Assembly (NCBI GenBank): GCA_003999685.1
Contig: CP021222.1
Coordinates: forward strand, 1 to 64,000
Direction of reading: 5' to 3'
DNA length: 64,000 nucleotides
DNA from: Taiwanofungus camphoratus
Lineage: Eukaryota; Basidiomycota; Agaricomycetes; Polyporales; Taiwanofungaceae
Below the pieces are notes generated by a model. That model saw only the letters and a list, made by a program, of their open reading frames with translations. It was not told the origin of the DNA and searched no databases. Positions 29,561-41,798 of this stretch are shown here, one piece after another (position 1 is the first letter of the stretch; every line of letters begins with the position of its first letter). The translations under genes were made by a program, and so were the position numbers.

Positions 29561-30000
29561 TCCACGCGTTCTCAAACGCATAAACTCTATTTTTGAATCA
29601 CAAAATCAGTGTCCACATGTTCATGAACGTGTGGACACTGATTTCATACACATGACATCTGTGTTCATACGTTCGAGAATGCGTGGACTCTGTTTTTGAC
29701 TTACAAATTCAGCATCCACCTGTTCTCAAACGCATGGAATCAGTTTTGGACACACAGATTTCATGACCATGTGTTCAAGAACATGTGGTCTTTGTTTTCA
29801 ACTTACAAAATCTGTATCCACCCGTTCTCAAACGCATGGAATCAGTTTTGGACACACAAATTTCATGACCATGTATTCGAGAACGCGTGGTCTCTGTTTT
29901 CAACTTACAAAATCTGTATTCACCCGTTCTCAAACGCATAAAATCAGTTTTGGACACACAGATTTCATGCCCATGCATTCGAGAACACGTGGTCTCTCCT
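29561..30000. repeat. 102-bp subtelomeric tandem repeat with palindromic cores
   Basis: GTTCTCAAACGCAT recurs at 29722, 29824 and 29926 (102-bp steps), with degenerate units before. Each unit holds an imperfect palindrome of the type CCACGCGTTCTCGAACGCGTGG. The clearest is GTGTCCACATGTTC/GAACGTGTGGACAC at about 29610-29640. Translated frames repeat only because the DNA does. Confidence 0.82.
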
Positions 30001-31140
30001 TCAATTCATCAATCCTATATTCACCAGTCATACATATATTTGCCTTTTTTCTATTTATTTCACATTTATGCCACTCATTTTTACTCCATTTTTTCAATTT
30101 TTCCTGGGAAAACCCTAGTCCTACTCTAACATGTTTAGAAAAACTGATATAATCCAGCGTTCAACGTGTAGCACTGCCTCTTCAACCTGGTATGTTCTTT
30201 TGCAGCCTGTCGCCGTACTTATATCCTCATTAGATATTTCTAGCAATCATAGTTCGGATATTATAAGCGGTGAACGGTCAACGAAGCTAGCAAGAGACTG
30301 ACCAGAAGAGCAGGTATACGACGTACTGTAGAGCACCATCAGCAAGTTGTTGAAGGTAGAAATGCTGGACCTATGAGAGTGATTGCTCAAGGTAAGCTCA
30401 GATAGCTCAGAGAGCCCGGAGACCGAACTGCTGAGAAAAGTTGTGATTTTATTACTTTTCTTCGGCGGAGGTAGTCACCATGGATAACTTGGTTTTCGGC
30501 ACGGGTCAGAAACGCATATGAGTTTGTTAGCACTTCTTATTTGATAACGGAAGGCGGAGCCAGATGGAACCATCTTCCGTTGACAAATCGGACTTGTTGG
30601 AAACTCAGCATTCACGCATATCAGCCTCGCCTTGATCAGGAATTCGACAATCGAGGAGAGTGATATTCTCGCTCAGAAGCCTGAAGCCGCAGTTGCGGGT
30701 TGCGTCGCTCAGGATCAAGTTGGGGGTGGCTGTGTTCACTGGCCTGAGGTCGACGCAATAGAGAAGTTTCCACACGACGAATCATCCCGTTCGTAGTTGA
30801 CACTGAATATTGTTGAGCAGAGTCGGCTACCCAAGTGTAGTACGAAAACCAGGAAAAGACGCACCAGAACAACCTCGGGACTCGCAGGGGACCGCGTCGG
30901 GCTCTTGAACATGCATTGATTCAGTTACGGAATACTTATTGAGACACCGTATACCATATGCACGCAATTCATTCATAAAGACCAACAATTACCCTCATTA
31001 GAATCGATAGATCTCCGTGCAATCCACAATCTTGATATGCTCATTCCGTTGGTCTAAAAGCAAACCCTCCATCTCCTAGTCGTCGGCAGCTGCACCAGAT
31101 GGTGACGTTGCTAAGAATACCTTGGTACTGCGGGACACAG
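30001..31140. other. Intergenic, no gene recognised
   Basis: AT-rich at first, then of average composition. Short open frames (for example 30636-30872 minus) show no domain. This is the transition from subtelomere to the first ordinary gene and includes the 3' flank of the SET gene. Confidence 0.5.
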
Positions 31141-33263
31141 CTATACGCCCTCCCCGCCGAGCGCATCAGCGAGTGCGCGCCACGCCGCAGCGCAGCTCTC
31201 GAGTATAACGCGCTCCGAGAGGACGTGCGCAAGCGCGAGACGGGTTTTCGGCTGATCCGCAGGAACGTTCTGCGCCAAGCGAGAAGACGGGTGAGAAGGC
31301 AAGCACAGAGGGAGGACGCTCACATCGAGCAGCGCGCCCAGTTCGGCGACGCTCAGGTCCGGCCGTGCGCCGATGAGTGCGATCCTGCGGCTGAGGAGGG
31401 CACAAAGCAAGTGTGCGATCTCGCGGAGGAGCGGCGCAGCCTGGACCAAGTGGACGTTAGCCATGCAGGGCCAAAGATCGGAAGCCGTGGAGCATGGCGG
31501 ATGGGAGGCGTGGGGACGCACCAACGGCTCACTCAGTTCGAGCTCTATGCTGTCCTCCGCGGTACCTGCGAGCGTGCGCTCGAGCGTGACCTGGTCCTCC
31601 AGCACCTGCCCGAGGAGGCACACCAGTGCACCGACGTCCACGTCCACTCCCGCTCTCGCTCCCTCACCCTCTCCCGCATTCTCCCGCTCGCCGCCGCCCT
31701 CTCGCTCGCCGCGCCCACCCTGCCGACTCGGCGCGAGCCCCGCACAGTCAGGGAGCGCACAGACGGCGCGCAGCGCGGCATAGAGCCACAAGTGCACGCT
31801 CACCTGCGCGTCCGCATTCACGCGCAGCACCGGCACGAGGCCGGGGTCCGAGTCAGAGTCGGGGTCGGGGAGGGAGTCGAGGTCGGGGCGGAAGACAAGT
31901 GTGCTGGCGTCCGCGGCGAGCGACCAGAGCGAGCGGGTCCACGCGCGTGTGAGACGGGTGTACGTCTCTACAAAGGCGCACGGAGGTAGCGGAGCAGGCC
32001 GGCTCGCGGCTGCATCGTCGTCTCTGAGGAGGCAGCTCCACGTCCACGTGACGGCGTCGTGTGGGTTCCCGGGGACTGCAAAGCCGTAGCGCGCGAGGAG
32101 GGCGGCGTTGGTGAGATGGGCGCCGTACGTGTTGAAGACCTCGCTGTGTGCGGGGATGGGGCTGTTCGTGACCATGTCACAAGTGTCGGGTGCGGGCGGG
32201 AGCGAGGGAGGCGGCAGAGGTGATGGATGCTGGTTGGAGGAGGGGGATATCTGGTCCGAGGCGGAGGCGATAGGCAGAGCGTCGTCACGGTCGTGAGGGC
32301 ATTCAGCGAGAGAGCCACAGGTCGGGCAGACGTCGAAATCGCTCTGTAGGTAGCCATGTTAGTGTCGATAGCAGTCGGGGCGGGAGACGCACGCACCTCG
32401 AGATGAACGTGGTTCTCTGCGGTGTGGTTGAACCTGTGACAGCAAAGAGGGTTAGGACGTGGAAACTGGAAGGCGGAGGCTCGCGCACGCGTCTGCGATG
32501 GGGACCATGGAAAGGCCGTGGTATGCGTCAACGAGGAAGGCGCGAGAGCTGACGAGAGAGTAGGCGTGCAGGTAGCCGGATAGGGAGGACGGAATGGCGA
32601 GGCGGGCGAGAAGGGGGGTGACGACGGAGGCGTAATAGGCGCGAGCATCGTCCTGATGACAGGCCAGTGTTCTCCTGAGAGTGGGATGATAGGTGTGAGA
32701 GGACGCACCAGTGCATTGAGACCGCTCTCCGTGTGGAGCTCGTTCTCTACCTCCGTGCCAGCGATCCATCGCTTCGCCTGGTCACTGTCATCATCAGAGC
32801 CGGTGTCGGATGCACCCCAGAAGAGTGCGATGGGGACGGTGCTCGGGGGGAGGGACTGGAGGTAAGCGTGCCAGCGGGAGGCAGAACCTTTGAGGCTGGA
32901 TGAACGCTCGCACGGGCAAAGGGCGCACACACGCGGACGGACTCACATTTCCGTGTAGACGGCGAGTGCGAGGGCGAGGTGGGCGCCGTGGCCGCAGGGG
33001 ACAAGAGGAATGTGTGCGGACAGCGCACAGGATCGGGCCGAGAGGAGGGCGGTCTTGGGGATCGTCACCACTGTGCGGGCGGGGTCAGCACCGAGCGAGA
33101 GGCGATGCTGGGCTCACTCACGGGTGGTGCGGGGCGGGATGGGCGCGTGGTGGGCGAAAACGGCGATGCCGTGCGACGGGTCGTCCTCGAGTGTGATCGA
33201 CGGGGCGATGCGAATGCCGACGTCTTCTGCCCAAGCGAGCAGCGCCGAGAGTCGTTTGCTCAT
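31141..33263 (-). CDS. SET-domain protein lysine methyltransferase (SETD/RKM/Rubisco-LSMT-like), 618 aa
   Basis: Exons (minus): 33263-33122, 33070-32947, 32895-32709, 32652-32489, 32433-32397, 32343-31141; introns are 51-56 nt. The spliced protein begins MSKRLSALLAWAEDVGI, has HGIAVFA...LVTIPKTALLS (SET N-part), WIAGTEVENEL, VSSRAF, ADAFNH at about 203-208, then NTYG at 289-292 and LLARYGF, the usual order for SET enzymes with an inserted helical domain that methylate non-histone or ribosomal proteins using S-adenosylmethionine. A CPTCGSLAECPH cluster (224-235) may bind zinc. The C-terminus resembles the Rubis-subs-binding region by position only. Substrate unknown. It is divergently arranged with the helicase gene, with 504 bp between start codons. 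Confidence 0.85.
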
Positions 33264-33767
33264 CGGCAGCGGCGGCGACGGCGACGTCGGTGATCGAGGA
33301 GCTGCGGTGCGCAAACGACGACGATCGCTGCCGCTGAGTCTGAAATTGGTTTAGAGCATCGCGCACGCCGATGTTGTCGCCGCTGCTGTCGTCGTCGTCG
33401 TCGTCGTCGTCCTCGACGCTGATGTCTGTCTCTGGCTTGGCGCGTGCTGCTTGTAACCCCGCTGCTCCTGCGGGCGATCGGCGGGGGTGTTCTGAGCTTC
33501 TCGGTATTCGCTCCCGCTCTCCTCTGGGTGACCGCGTTCGTCTTGCTGCAGGCGCTGCCTAATTTTGGCCCGAGAGCCTCGTGTGTCCTTGGATTTCGAA
33601 GGCCTCGCCTCCCAAAATGGCTATCATTCTCGAATGGATGGCCCTGTAGGCGTCTGCTCGATGCGTGGCTGCACTGCGCCCTTGATGCGAGGTACGCCCC
33701 GCGTTGCCTTCATCTTTTCAACCACCATCTCGTCTCACACAAAACACTCTTACATTGAATCTCTACC
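33264..33767. promoter_or_regulatory. Shared divergent promoter region with (TCG)n microsatellite
   Basis: 504 bp between the two start codons of head-to-head genes. It contains a GTC/TCG trinucleotide repeat at about 33385-33416. Pyrimidine-rich sequence with CTCTACC lies just before the ATG at 33768. No clear TATA box was seen. Co-regulation of the two genes is possible but is inference. Confidence 0.5.
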
Positions 33768-36700
33768 ATGTCCGAAAGAAACAAACCTTGCAGGCTGTTT
33801 GCCAGCGCCGGCACCTGCAGGTTTGGCGAAAGGTGCAAGTACTCTCATGCACAGCCCCACGGTGCCCGCTCTCCGTCCCCAAGCACCACCCGCACGCGAA
33901 CGTCCACCGCTGCCCCAAGGGCCGCGAGCGGCGCACCTCCCAAGGTGTGCAACTTTTACTGGACCTCGGGCAGCTGCAATCGTGGATTCGAGTGCTCGTT
34001 CCGCCATGAGCGCCAACCTGCTGCCGTGGCCCAGCAGGAGCCCACCGAAACTGAGCAGACGCCCGCTGCACCAGACTTTTTCTCTGCAGAAGGCCTCGCA
34101 GTGCACAACGGGTCCGTGCGCGAGGAGGGCCACACCCTGACCCCCAGCGAGGCCCACAACCACATCCAGAAGTTCGTGCACGACAGGTACGTGTTTTCCG
34201 CGGCGTCGCACGTGCAGGGCTTTGTGCGCATCCTGGCGAGCGTCCATGACCGCAACAAAGCATGGGTGCGTGCGTGCTCACCGATGCTGCTGCTCTCAGA
34301 CTGCTAACAGTGCGCTGCAGAACTCGGACAATGCACAGGTGGGGGTGTCTCTCTGTACTCGTGTGGCTGCTGCTGACGACAACGCCGTGCAGGCATTCCT
34401 GGACATGATCGTCAACGTACGTCGTCTCCTAGCTGCAGTAGATCGGCGCTGCTCACGAACCGCTCGCCTGACAGGGCAACGCACTGCTGCGGATCGGAGA
34501 CGTGCTACGGTTCAGCCCCGTGTCCTTCCAGATCGGACAGGGTAGCAGCACGCTATCGTTCCAGAAGGGCTACTTCCCCGTCTTCGAGGTACGCGGGGGA
34601 CGTTGCGCGCACACGCCATGCTCACCACACGCACAGTACTTTGCATCGAACCTGGTGCTGAAGAGCACATTGCACAAGAACATCAAGTAAGTGGTGTGTT
34701 GTGACATTCACGGGTGGTCTCTGACGGTGTCGCAGCCACCTGTACACGGTGCTGGAGAACAACTGCGAGACGATCGCGGCAGTCATACAGAGCTGCGTCG
34801 GAGGCATGGTCAATGCCAGGTCATGGAGGGACCCGACACCGAACTTGCCTGCGATGCTGCAGAACAGCCTGGATGGCGTGGTCGTCTTCAAGACGCTGTC
34901 CACGGTCTTACTACAGTGAGTAGTCAAATGCCGTTGAGACGCGCATGGATTGAGGTTTGGATAGGTACCTTACCCGGTTCAAAGATGCGGTGCGCAACCA
35001 TCCCGAGATCGCGCAGCTCGCCTGTGACGTCGGGACCTGGCTCGAGGTCTGGGCCGACGGCGTGTCCGCGGACCCGCCGACGTTCCACGACACCATCCAC
35101 CTGTCGCCGTCGAACGTGCGCAACCTCACCATCACGCAGCTGCGCGAGGAGGTCGGCCGCCTGCAGGCGATTGTGCAGCGCGAGGCCGGCGCGGCGGAGC
35201 GCCTCCGGCGGCCCCCCGCGCGTCCCGTGCTGAGCCCCGCGCAGCGACGCCAGGCGCTCATCTCGCAACTCTCACAGACATACGACCCGCCCGGCGAGCT
35301 GAGGCCTGGCGGCCCACGGCACGACAACGACAAGGCGGAGATCGCGGCGGTGCGCGTGGCACCGACGCACGCAGAACTGCTCGCGCCCGCGCCGCCGTAC
35401 CTCCCCGTCGTCGTCTCGGACGCCCCACACCATCACGCGCGGCACTCGATGGAGCGCCATCTGGACATCCAGTTTCGGCTGCTCAGGGAGGAGCTGATGT
35501 GCGCGCCGTTCGTTGTTTGTGTAGTGTAGGCTGTGCTGACTTTCGCTGTTGCAGCGGCTCCATTCGATCGTCTGTCTCGGCGGTCCATGAGGATCTGGTG
35601 AGTATGTGGAAGGACACGGGCCGCAAGCGGGATGCGACAACGCTGGAGCAAGTGCTCGCCAAGAAAGGCGGTGCGTACAGAACGAGCGGCTACGACTCTG
35701 TTTTCTTCCAAATATACACAAACGTCGAGTTCACTCCTGTCAAGGCTGAGCGGCGCGACCTCACTGTCGGGCTGCTCATGGACGCCCCTGACCATCGTGC
35801 GGCTAGGGACAAAGACGCCAAGAAGCGTTATGACTACTGGGAGCACAGCAAGCGCCTGCAGGGAGGCAGCCTGGTCGCGCTGGTGCTGGTCACGCCGGGG
35901 GCATTCAAGGTCTTCCTCGGCGTCATCAGCTCGTTCAGCAAGGACATCGCCGAGTCGTCCAAGGCGAATGCGAAGCAGATCCAGGTACGCGTCTCGTTCT
36001 TCGACGCGGAGGTCGAGTTCATGGCGCTGCGGCGCGAGCGGATCTCGGCCGGTGCAGGGACGTTCGCGTTCCTCATGGACAACAGCGTCATGTTCGAGGC
36101 CGCGCGCCCGTTCCTCGAGCATCTCCAGTCGGTGGAGCCGACGGAAATCCCGTTTGCGCGCTACATCGCGCACAATGGCTCGCTGGAAAACGTCCCCATC
36201 CACCCGCCGCGGTATGCGACGGCCCCGGGGTTCATGTTCAATCTGGAATGTCTCGCCAAGCCTGGAAGGCGCAGACACATTCAAGCACTGAACATCATGC
36301 GGCCGAATTCGGTTGGAGTTGCCCGTCGACAGCTCCTTGAGCATAGCACGCTAGACCCCAGCCAGGTCGATGCCGTGGTGGACACCCTCACACGGGAAGT
36401 GTCGCTCATTCAAGGGTAAGTAGTCAATTGTAATGTTGCGCTGGATTGATGCCGAACTGTATGCTTTCTCAGGCCACCCGGGACTGGCAAAGTATGTGGA
36501 GTCTATGCAGCTTCCGGGTCGAACTTGGACTGATGACTTGCTCGCATACCTTCAGAGCTTCACTGCCAAGGAAATACTCCGGGTCTTGTTTGCGAGTGGC
36601 ATAAAGCCAATCGGTGCGTCGTTGTCCCCGATATACGGTTTCCCATGAGTGAACCGAGTTTGCGTACAGTCCTTATTGCTTTTACCAACCACGCTCTGGA

Positions 36701-39700
36701 CCATATGCTCACGTCAGTCTTGGACGCCGATATCACCCAGAAATTCGTTCGACTTGGCGCCCGCTCGTCTGATGAACGCATCGCTCAATATACCTTGGAC
36801 AAGCTCGAGAAGGTAGCGGGTGGGTCTATGATGCTTGACCGTCCCATCAAGCGGCAGTATGCCATTATGAAGAAATTAGAGGAGGACATGGGGAAGGTCA
36901 TGGAATCTATTCAACTTCCCACGTTGTCTTGGGAAACGATCGCAAAATACCTCGATATACATCATCCCGACCATTCTGAGCATTTCGTAATGCCACCTTA
37001 TTGGATTAGAGAGCTCTCGCGGCACATATGGGAAGAGGAGGAAGCCAATGGTGAATGGGCCACCATCAACAAGAGACAAAAGAAGACAGACGACAAGATG
37101 CAGCGTACATTCTATGGGTTTTGGAAGGAAGGGCGTGATATCGACTTCATCAGTCCACCCGCCCCGCAGCCGAATCGAAAAAAAGGAAAGTCAAAGCCAG
37201 CTGAAGGACCTACTGAGACAATGATAGATCCCGTTGTTGTCAATTTTTTCACTGCGCTCGGATTCGAATCCCAAGTCCCATCAGTGCCGACGACAAAACG
37301 CCCCACTGATGAGCTTCTGGAAGACAGCCACGTCTGGTCCATGTCTCTTGATGAAAGGAGTCGGCTAGCGGCTGAGTGGGAGGATAGCATCCGTTCTTTG
37401 GCATACAAATCTCACTTGCAGCATTATGAAGAGTTGCGCACCAGCTACAAGGAAGCATGCAAGGAGTATAACGATATCCGAGACGAGGCATGTCTTGGTA
37501 TACGATCATTTACCGAGTATTAATGGTGTATTGTGTGCAGACTCGCCGGCGTCTCCTTAGCCAGAAAGATTTGATCGGTTGCACTACGACTGGTACGTCA
37601 AGTCTGTTTTGTTTGATGCTAATCTGACGTGCTTTATAGGTGCAGCCAAGTTGACTTCGTTACTCAGCGTGAGCACATATGCTACCCCTTTAAAAGTTGA
37701 AGTGATTCAATCCCTCTGTAGAATATCTCGCCAAAGGTGTTAATGGTTGAAGAAGCAGGACAAGTTCTGGAAGCCCACATCCTGACGTCTCTTGTCTCTT
37801 CGGGTGAGCTCTATATTTCTGGTCATCTGGTAGTTTGCCTCATTTCATTTCCTTGTACTCTAGTACATCATTTGATTTGTATAGGTGATCCCCAACAATT
37901 ACGACCGACACTGGCGACGTTTGGTAAGTCTGATCTCAAACGTACCTCTTTGTCTGACCTCATTCTTGTATAGCGTTGTCAATGGACAGTGAACGCGGCA
38001 GAGAGCTGTTTAAGTTTGATCGATCTCTGATGGAAAGGCTTGCGGACTCTGGTCTGCCCATGTCTCAAATCAATGTGCAGCGCAGAATGCGGCCCACCAT
38101 CTCTCATTTTATCCGGTGAGTTCCGCTGTTGTCATGTCATCCTCCGAAACTGAGCCAGATCGTATATAGGACTATCCTTTACCCTAAATTGGAAGATAAT
38201 GAGGTTGTCCATGCTTACCCCCGAGTACAGGGCATGCAAAAAGATGTATATTTCATGAGCCACACTAACAAAGAAAACGGATCTGATGATTCCGTTTCGA
38301 AATACAATGAGTTCGAAGTGGGTGTTCCACTTAGATACCTTGCGCTTACTTACTAAATATAATCTTAGGTAGCAATGATACGGGATCTAGTGCTGTATTT
38401 CTTGAGGCAAGGTGCTTATAGTGGTGCCGGTGACATCGCTGTTCTATGCGCATATCTTGGACAATTACAGAAAGTGCGAGCAGCTCTCAAAGACCTCAGA
38501 ATTGCTGTTGCGGTAGATGAGCGAGATGAGGATCAGCTAGCACGACAAGGAATCGCAGACGAGACTGAATTCGAAGAAGTGGTCGTAGCGAGACACGTGC
38601 GTTTCAATCTGGCCGACATATTTTCGCTTGCTCATTTATCCGTAGATTCGACTGGGGACTGTCGATATCTTCCAAGGACAAGAGGCCAAGATAGTCATTG
38701 TCTCCTTGGTTCGGAACTCTGGAACTTTTGAAACAGGATCAGCATCCATCGGATTCCTCAAGGTATGTGTCAAGGGTCATACGACACGTCGGCCGGATAT
38801 TCATCTAGTATCCAGAGCTCTAACCGTATCAATGTTGCACTTTCTCGAGCAAAACACGGACTTTACATCCTTGGGAACGCAGCTAATCTTCGGAAGAATG
38901 AAACGTGGTCAACCATCATCAACGAGATGGAGGCTCGGGATCAGATAGGCCAGGGACTTCCCATCGTTTGTCCTCGCCACCCGGACCAAAAACAAATTAT
39001 CACAAAGCCCGGAGAACTCACACATCTCGCTCCGGGAGGTGGGTGCCTGTTACCCTGTGGATTCCGACTTGAGTGCGGACATATCTGTCCGTCTGCGGTA
39101 CGCCCGTCATATTTGGTGCTATATGTGAAGAGTAATAGAATTCGAACAGTGTCACGTTGCCCTCGACAACCATCGCACCATAAAATGTTCCATGCCTTGC
39201 AACGAAACTCCTTGCCCTCGTGCTCATCCGTGCTCACGACGATGCTCAGATGACTGTGGAAAGTGTGAGTTTCCGATACCTCGTATACGTCTGCCTTGTG
39301 GACATTTCAAGGATAAGGTTGCTTGGTGGGTTGTTGGTCATCTCTATCAACTAAATTGTATTTATACATTATGTATCCCGTAGCCACTTATTGGACAAGC
39401 TCGAGACGATCAAATGTCAGGAACGAGTCATCAAACAACTCCCCCGCTGCGAGCACCAAGCCATCCTCCCGTGTTGCCAAAGTCCAGCTTCCTTCCAGTG
39501 TAAGGAACCCTGTGGCGGCGCACTGTCGTGCTGCTCCAAGACATGCAAGTCTCGCTGTTCTGACTGCCAGAAAGCGAGTGGTGGAATGTCATCCATAATA
39601 TCTCTAGTGCAGAGGACGGCCCATATCACACACCCCTGCGATCGCTCGTTATACTGTGAACATCCTTGTGGCTTGGACTGTTCGCAAGACCACCATTGTA

Positions 39701-41798
39701 ATGACAACTGCAAACAGAAATGTAGGCAGTTGTGTAGTCATCATGAATGTCCCAAGCCTTGTTCAGAGCCTTGCGCACCCTGCATGGAACCGTGTACGTG
39801 GATATGTGCTCATCAAAGCTGCCCAGTTGTGTGTGGTTCGGTAAGCAACTTGTTTCAGTATGATCAATGTCTGGCTTTTCTAAAATGGTAGATGTTGAAG
39901 ATCTGCTCACGTCTTCCCTGCGATGAGCCTTGTTCGAACTTATTGCCGTGTGGTCACCCTTGCTCTTCTGGTGAGTGTTGCTAGGTCTTGGGACCGAAAG
40001 TATTGCCTGATTATTTCATCAGTCTGCGGTGAACCCTGCTCGAAGCAAGCTTGCATCCTCTGCCTACCTTTCGAGCGAAAGGCAGATGTTGTCGACCTCA
40101 TTATGCAACGGCGACTAGACGAGGTCGATTTAACGTCCAGCGATACAAGCGAACGATTGATTACGCTGAACTGCGGTCATATTTTCACTGTGGAGACACT
40201 AGACGGTCACTGTGGCATGGGCGACTACTATGAAATGGACATGATGGGCCGGTTCGTTGCAATCAAGGCCCCGCCTATCAACTATCAGAAACCACCCACT
40301 TGTCCAACATGTCGTGGGCCAATCACCTCATTGCGCTACGGCCGGGTCACGAAGCGCGCTACGCTCGATATCCTGGAGCAGAATGTTGCAAGCAATATGT
40401 CGCGTGCTCTTGACAAGCTCTCACCAGCAGTGGAGGCACTAGCCACCAATATGGACGCATTGATGGAGAAGGCAAGGCAACTTCAAAACGATGTTGAAGC
40501 TGTGTCGGATGTATCGGTAACACGGTCAGCCCAAGGCAAGGCGAGCGAACCGTTACCTGATAGCGAGCTAGGTGTGGGCGCAATGCAGTCTACACATGGT
40601 TTTTCTCGTGATGAGGCGAAGGCATGGGTTGCCGTTGTCAAGGACCTGCTAAAAGCCTATCGCAGCGCCGTTGCCATTGCTAATACCCGAGGGGCACATG
40701 TAAAAGCATACGAGGCGGCGCTCACGACGTTATATCGCCTAGAAATGGAGGCGATCGTGCGTGATCCTCTCAGGGCATCAGAGATACCTGAACCGCAAGC
40801 CTTCGCGGTAGTTAACGAGAAGATTGGGCAGCCACCACATAAGGCGGACACCCGTTTCCAAATTGAGGCAGCCTTCCTTGCGCTCGAATTGCGCTGGATG
40901 CTCGCACAGATTGCCCGGCATCGTGTAGATGGTCTTCCGCTGACACCGAGCGAAGAGGCCGCTATGAAGCATCGACGTTTGTGGACCTCTTTTGTGGATT
41001 TCATCTACGAGTCCTGCGTTGCGGATGCACACAAGATTCTTGTGTTGGCGGAGAGATCTTCGGCGTCCCGCCAGGCGGTACGGTCTATTGTTCATATTCT
41101 TCGGGCAGAATTTGAGCAGCTGCGGAATCATTTAATCAACGAGCGCACAGAACTCTTCAGGAACGGTCGCCTGACTGATGTCGAGCGTCGCAGGCTAGCT
41201 GAGAGGGTAAAGGCATGGAGCTCAGACATGATCAACATTGTGGAGCGGAACGAACGGGAGTACATTCGCAGTCGACCGTCACAGAGCCTAGGTGACTTGA
41301 TTATGGAGCGCACATGGTACAATGATAACTGTCGTAAGAAGGTACTGCGTTGGAAGAGAGATTGTGATGAGCTTGCGACGTTTATGCTCGTGGACAAAGT
41401 TTATCAACCACTTTCACTCCAGGAGCGACAGGATATCGTCAAAGCCTTTGGGTTCTGTGCGTGTCTGTTAAGATGTACAGCCTTGTTATTCTTCTCTGAT
41501 GCACGTCTGTTTGCAGCGCATAGAGGTCACTTTTATAACTGCGAGAATGGTCATACGTTCGTCATAACAGAAGTACGTTCTTCAATCTACCAGCTAGATC
41601 CTCCTGAAGTGTTAACCTTTATCTGCACTATAGTGTGGAGGGGCAATGGAGTCAGCAAGATGTCCCGAATGCAGCGCTCCAGTAGGTGGAGGAGGTCATC
41701 GGTTACACTCATCCAACACGCGAGCCAGAGAATTCGAGGCAATTGCGAGTGCACAAGGTTCACTCCCAGGTGTGTTTGACTGGACAAGAGATGCCTAA
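33768..41798 (+). CDS. ZNFX1/Hrr1-like SF1 RNA helicase with CCCH, NF-X1 and RZ zinc fingers, 2226 aa
   Basis: 26 exons by hand: 33768-34265, 34321-34338, 34393-34416, 34475-34588, 34637-34686, 34736-34915, 34965-35498, 35555-36415, 36473-36491, 36556-36613, 36670-37487, 37541-37592, 37640-37668, 37722-37803, 37864-37923, 37974-38115, 38170-38317, 38369-38596, 38646-38762, 38816-39097, 39150-39325, 39384-39840, 39892-39970, 40023-41456, 41517-41572, 41634-41798. All phases agree. Two CCCH fingers (C8-C17-C23-H27; C61-C70-C76-H80) precede Walker A GPPGTGK (about 760), TNHALDHML, Walker B-type VEEAGQVLEAHIL (about 1094), GDPQQLRPT (about 1120), DIFQGQEA and RINVALSRAKHG. NF-X1 cysteine/histidine repeats follow (about 1420-1690), and the protein ends in an RZ-type finger (NCENGHTF...CGGAM...CPEC). 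Relatives (fission yeast Hrr1, Neurospora SAD-3, worm ZNFX-1) act in small-RNA silencing, so a similar role is inferred. Intron 37488-37540 appears to be GC-AG. Confidence 0.88.

Noticed and set aside
26797-30000. CRISPR-like array
   Set aside because: Repeat units are 309 and 102 bp without short repeats and unique spacers, in a eukaryotic subtelomere; ordinary satellites.
29696-30152. Repetitive protein frames (SNAWNQFW-type repeats)
   Set aside because: Arise from the 102-bp DNA repeat (34 codons); several frames and both strands are equally open.
30395-30440. Possible tRNA-like sequence (AGCTCAGATAGCTCAGAG)
   Set aside because: No consistent acceptor, anticodon and T-arm pairing could be drawn.
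31099-31989. 296-codon plus-strand frame and other frames opposite the SET gene
   Set aside because: Shadow of the long final exon of the minus-strand SET gene; Arg/Glu-rich composition, no domain.
39575-39612. Possible additional short intron in the helicase NF-X1 region
   Set aside because: Would be only about 36 nt, shorter than any other intron here, and the exon is already in frame through it.
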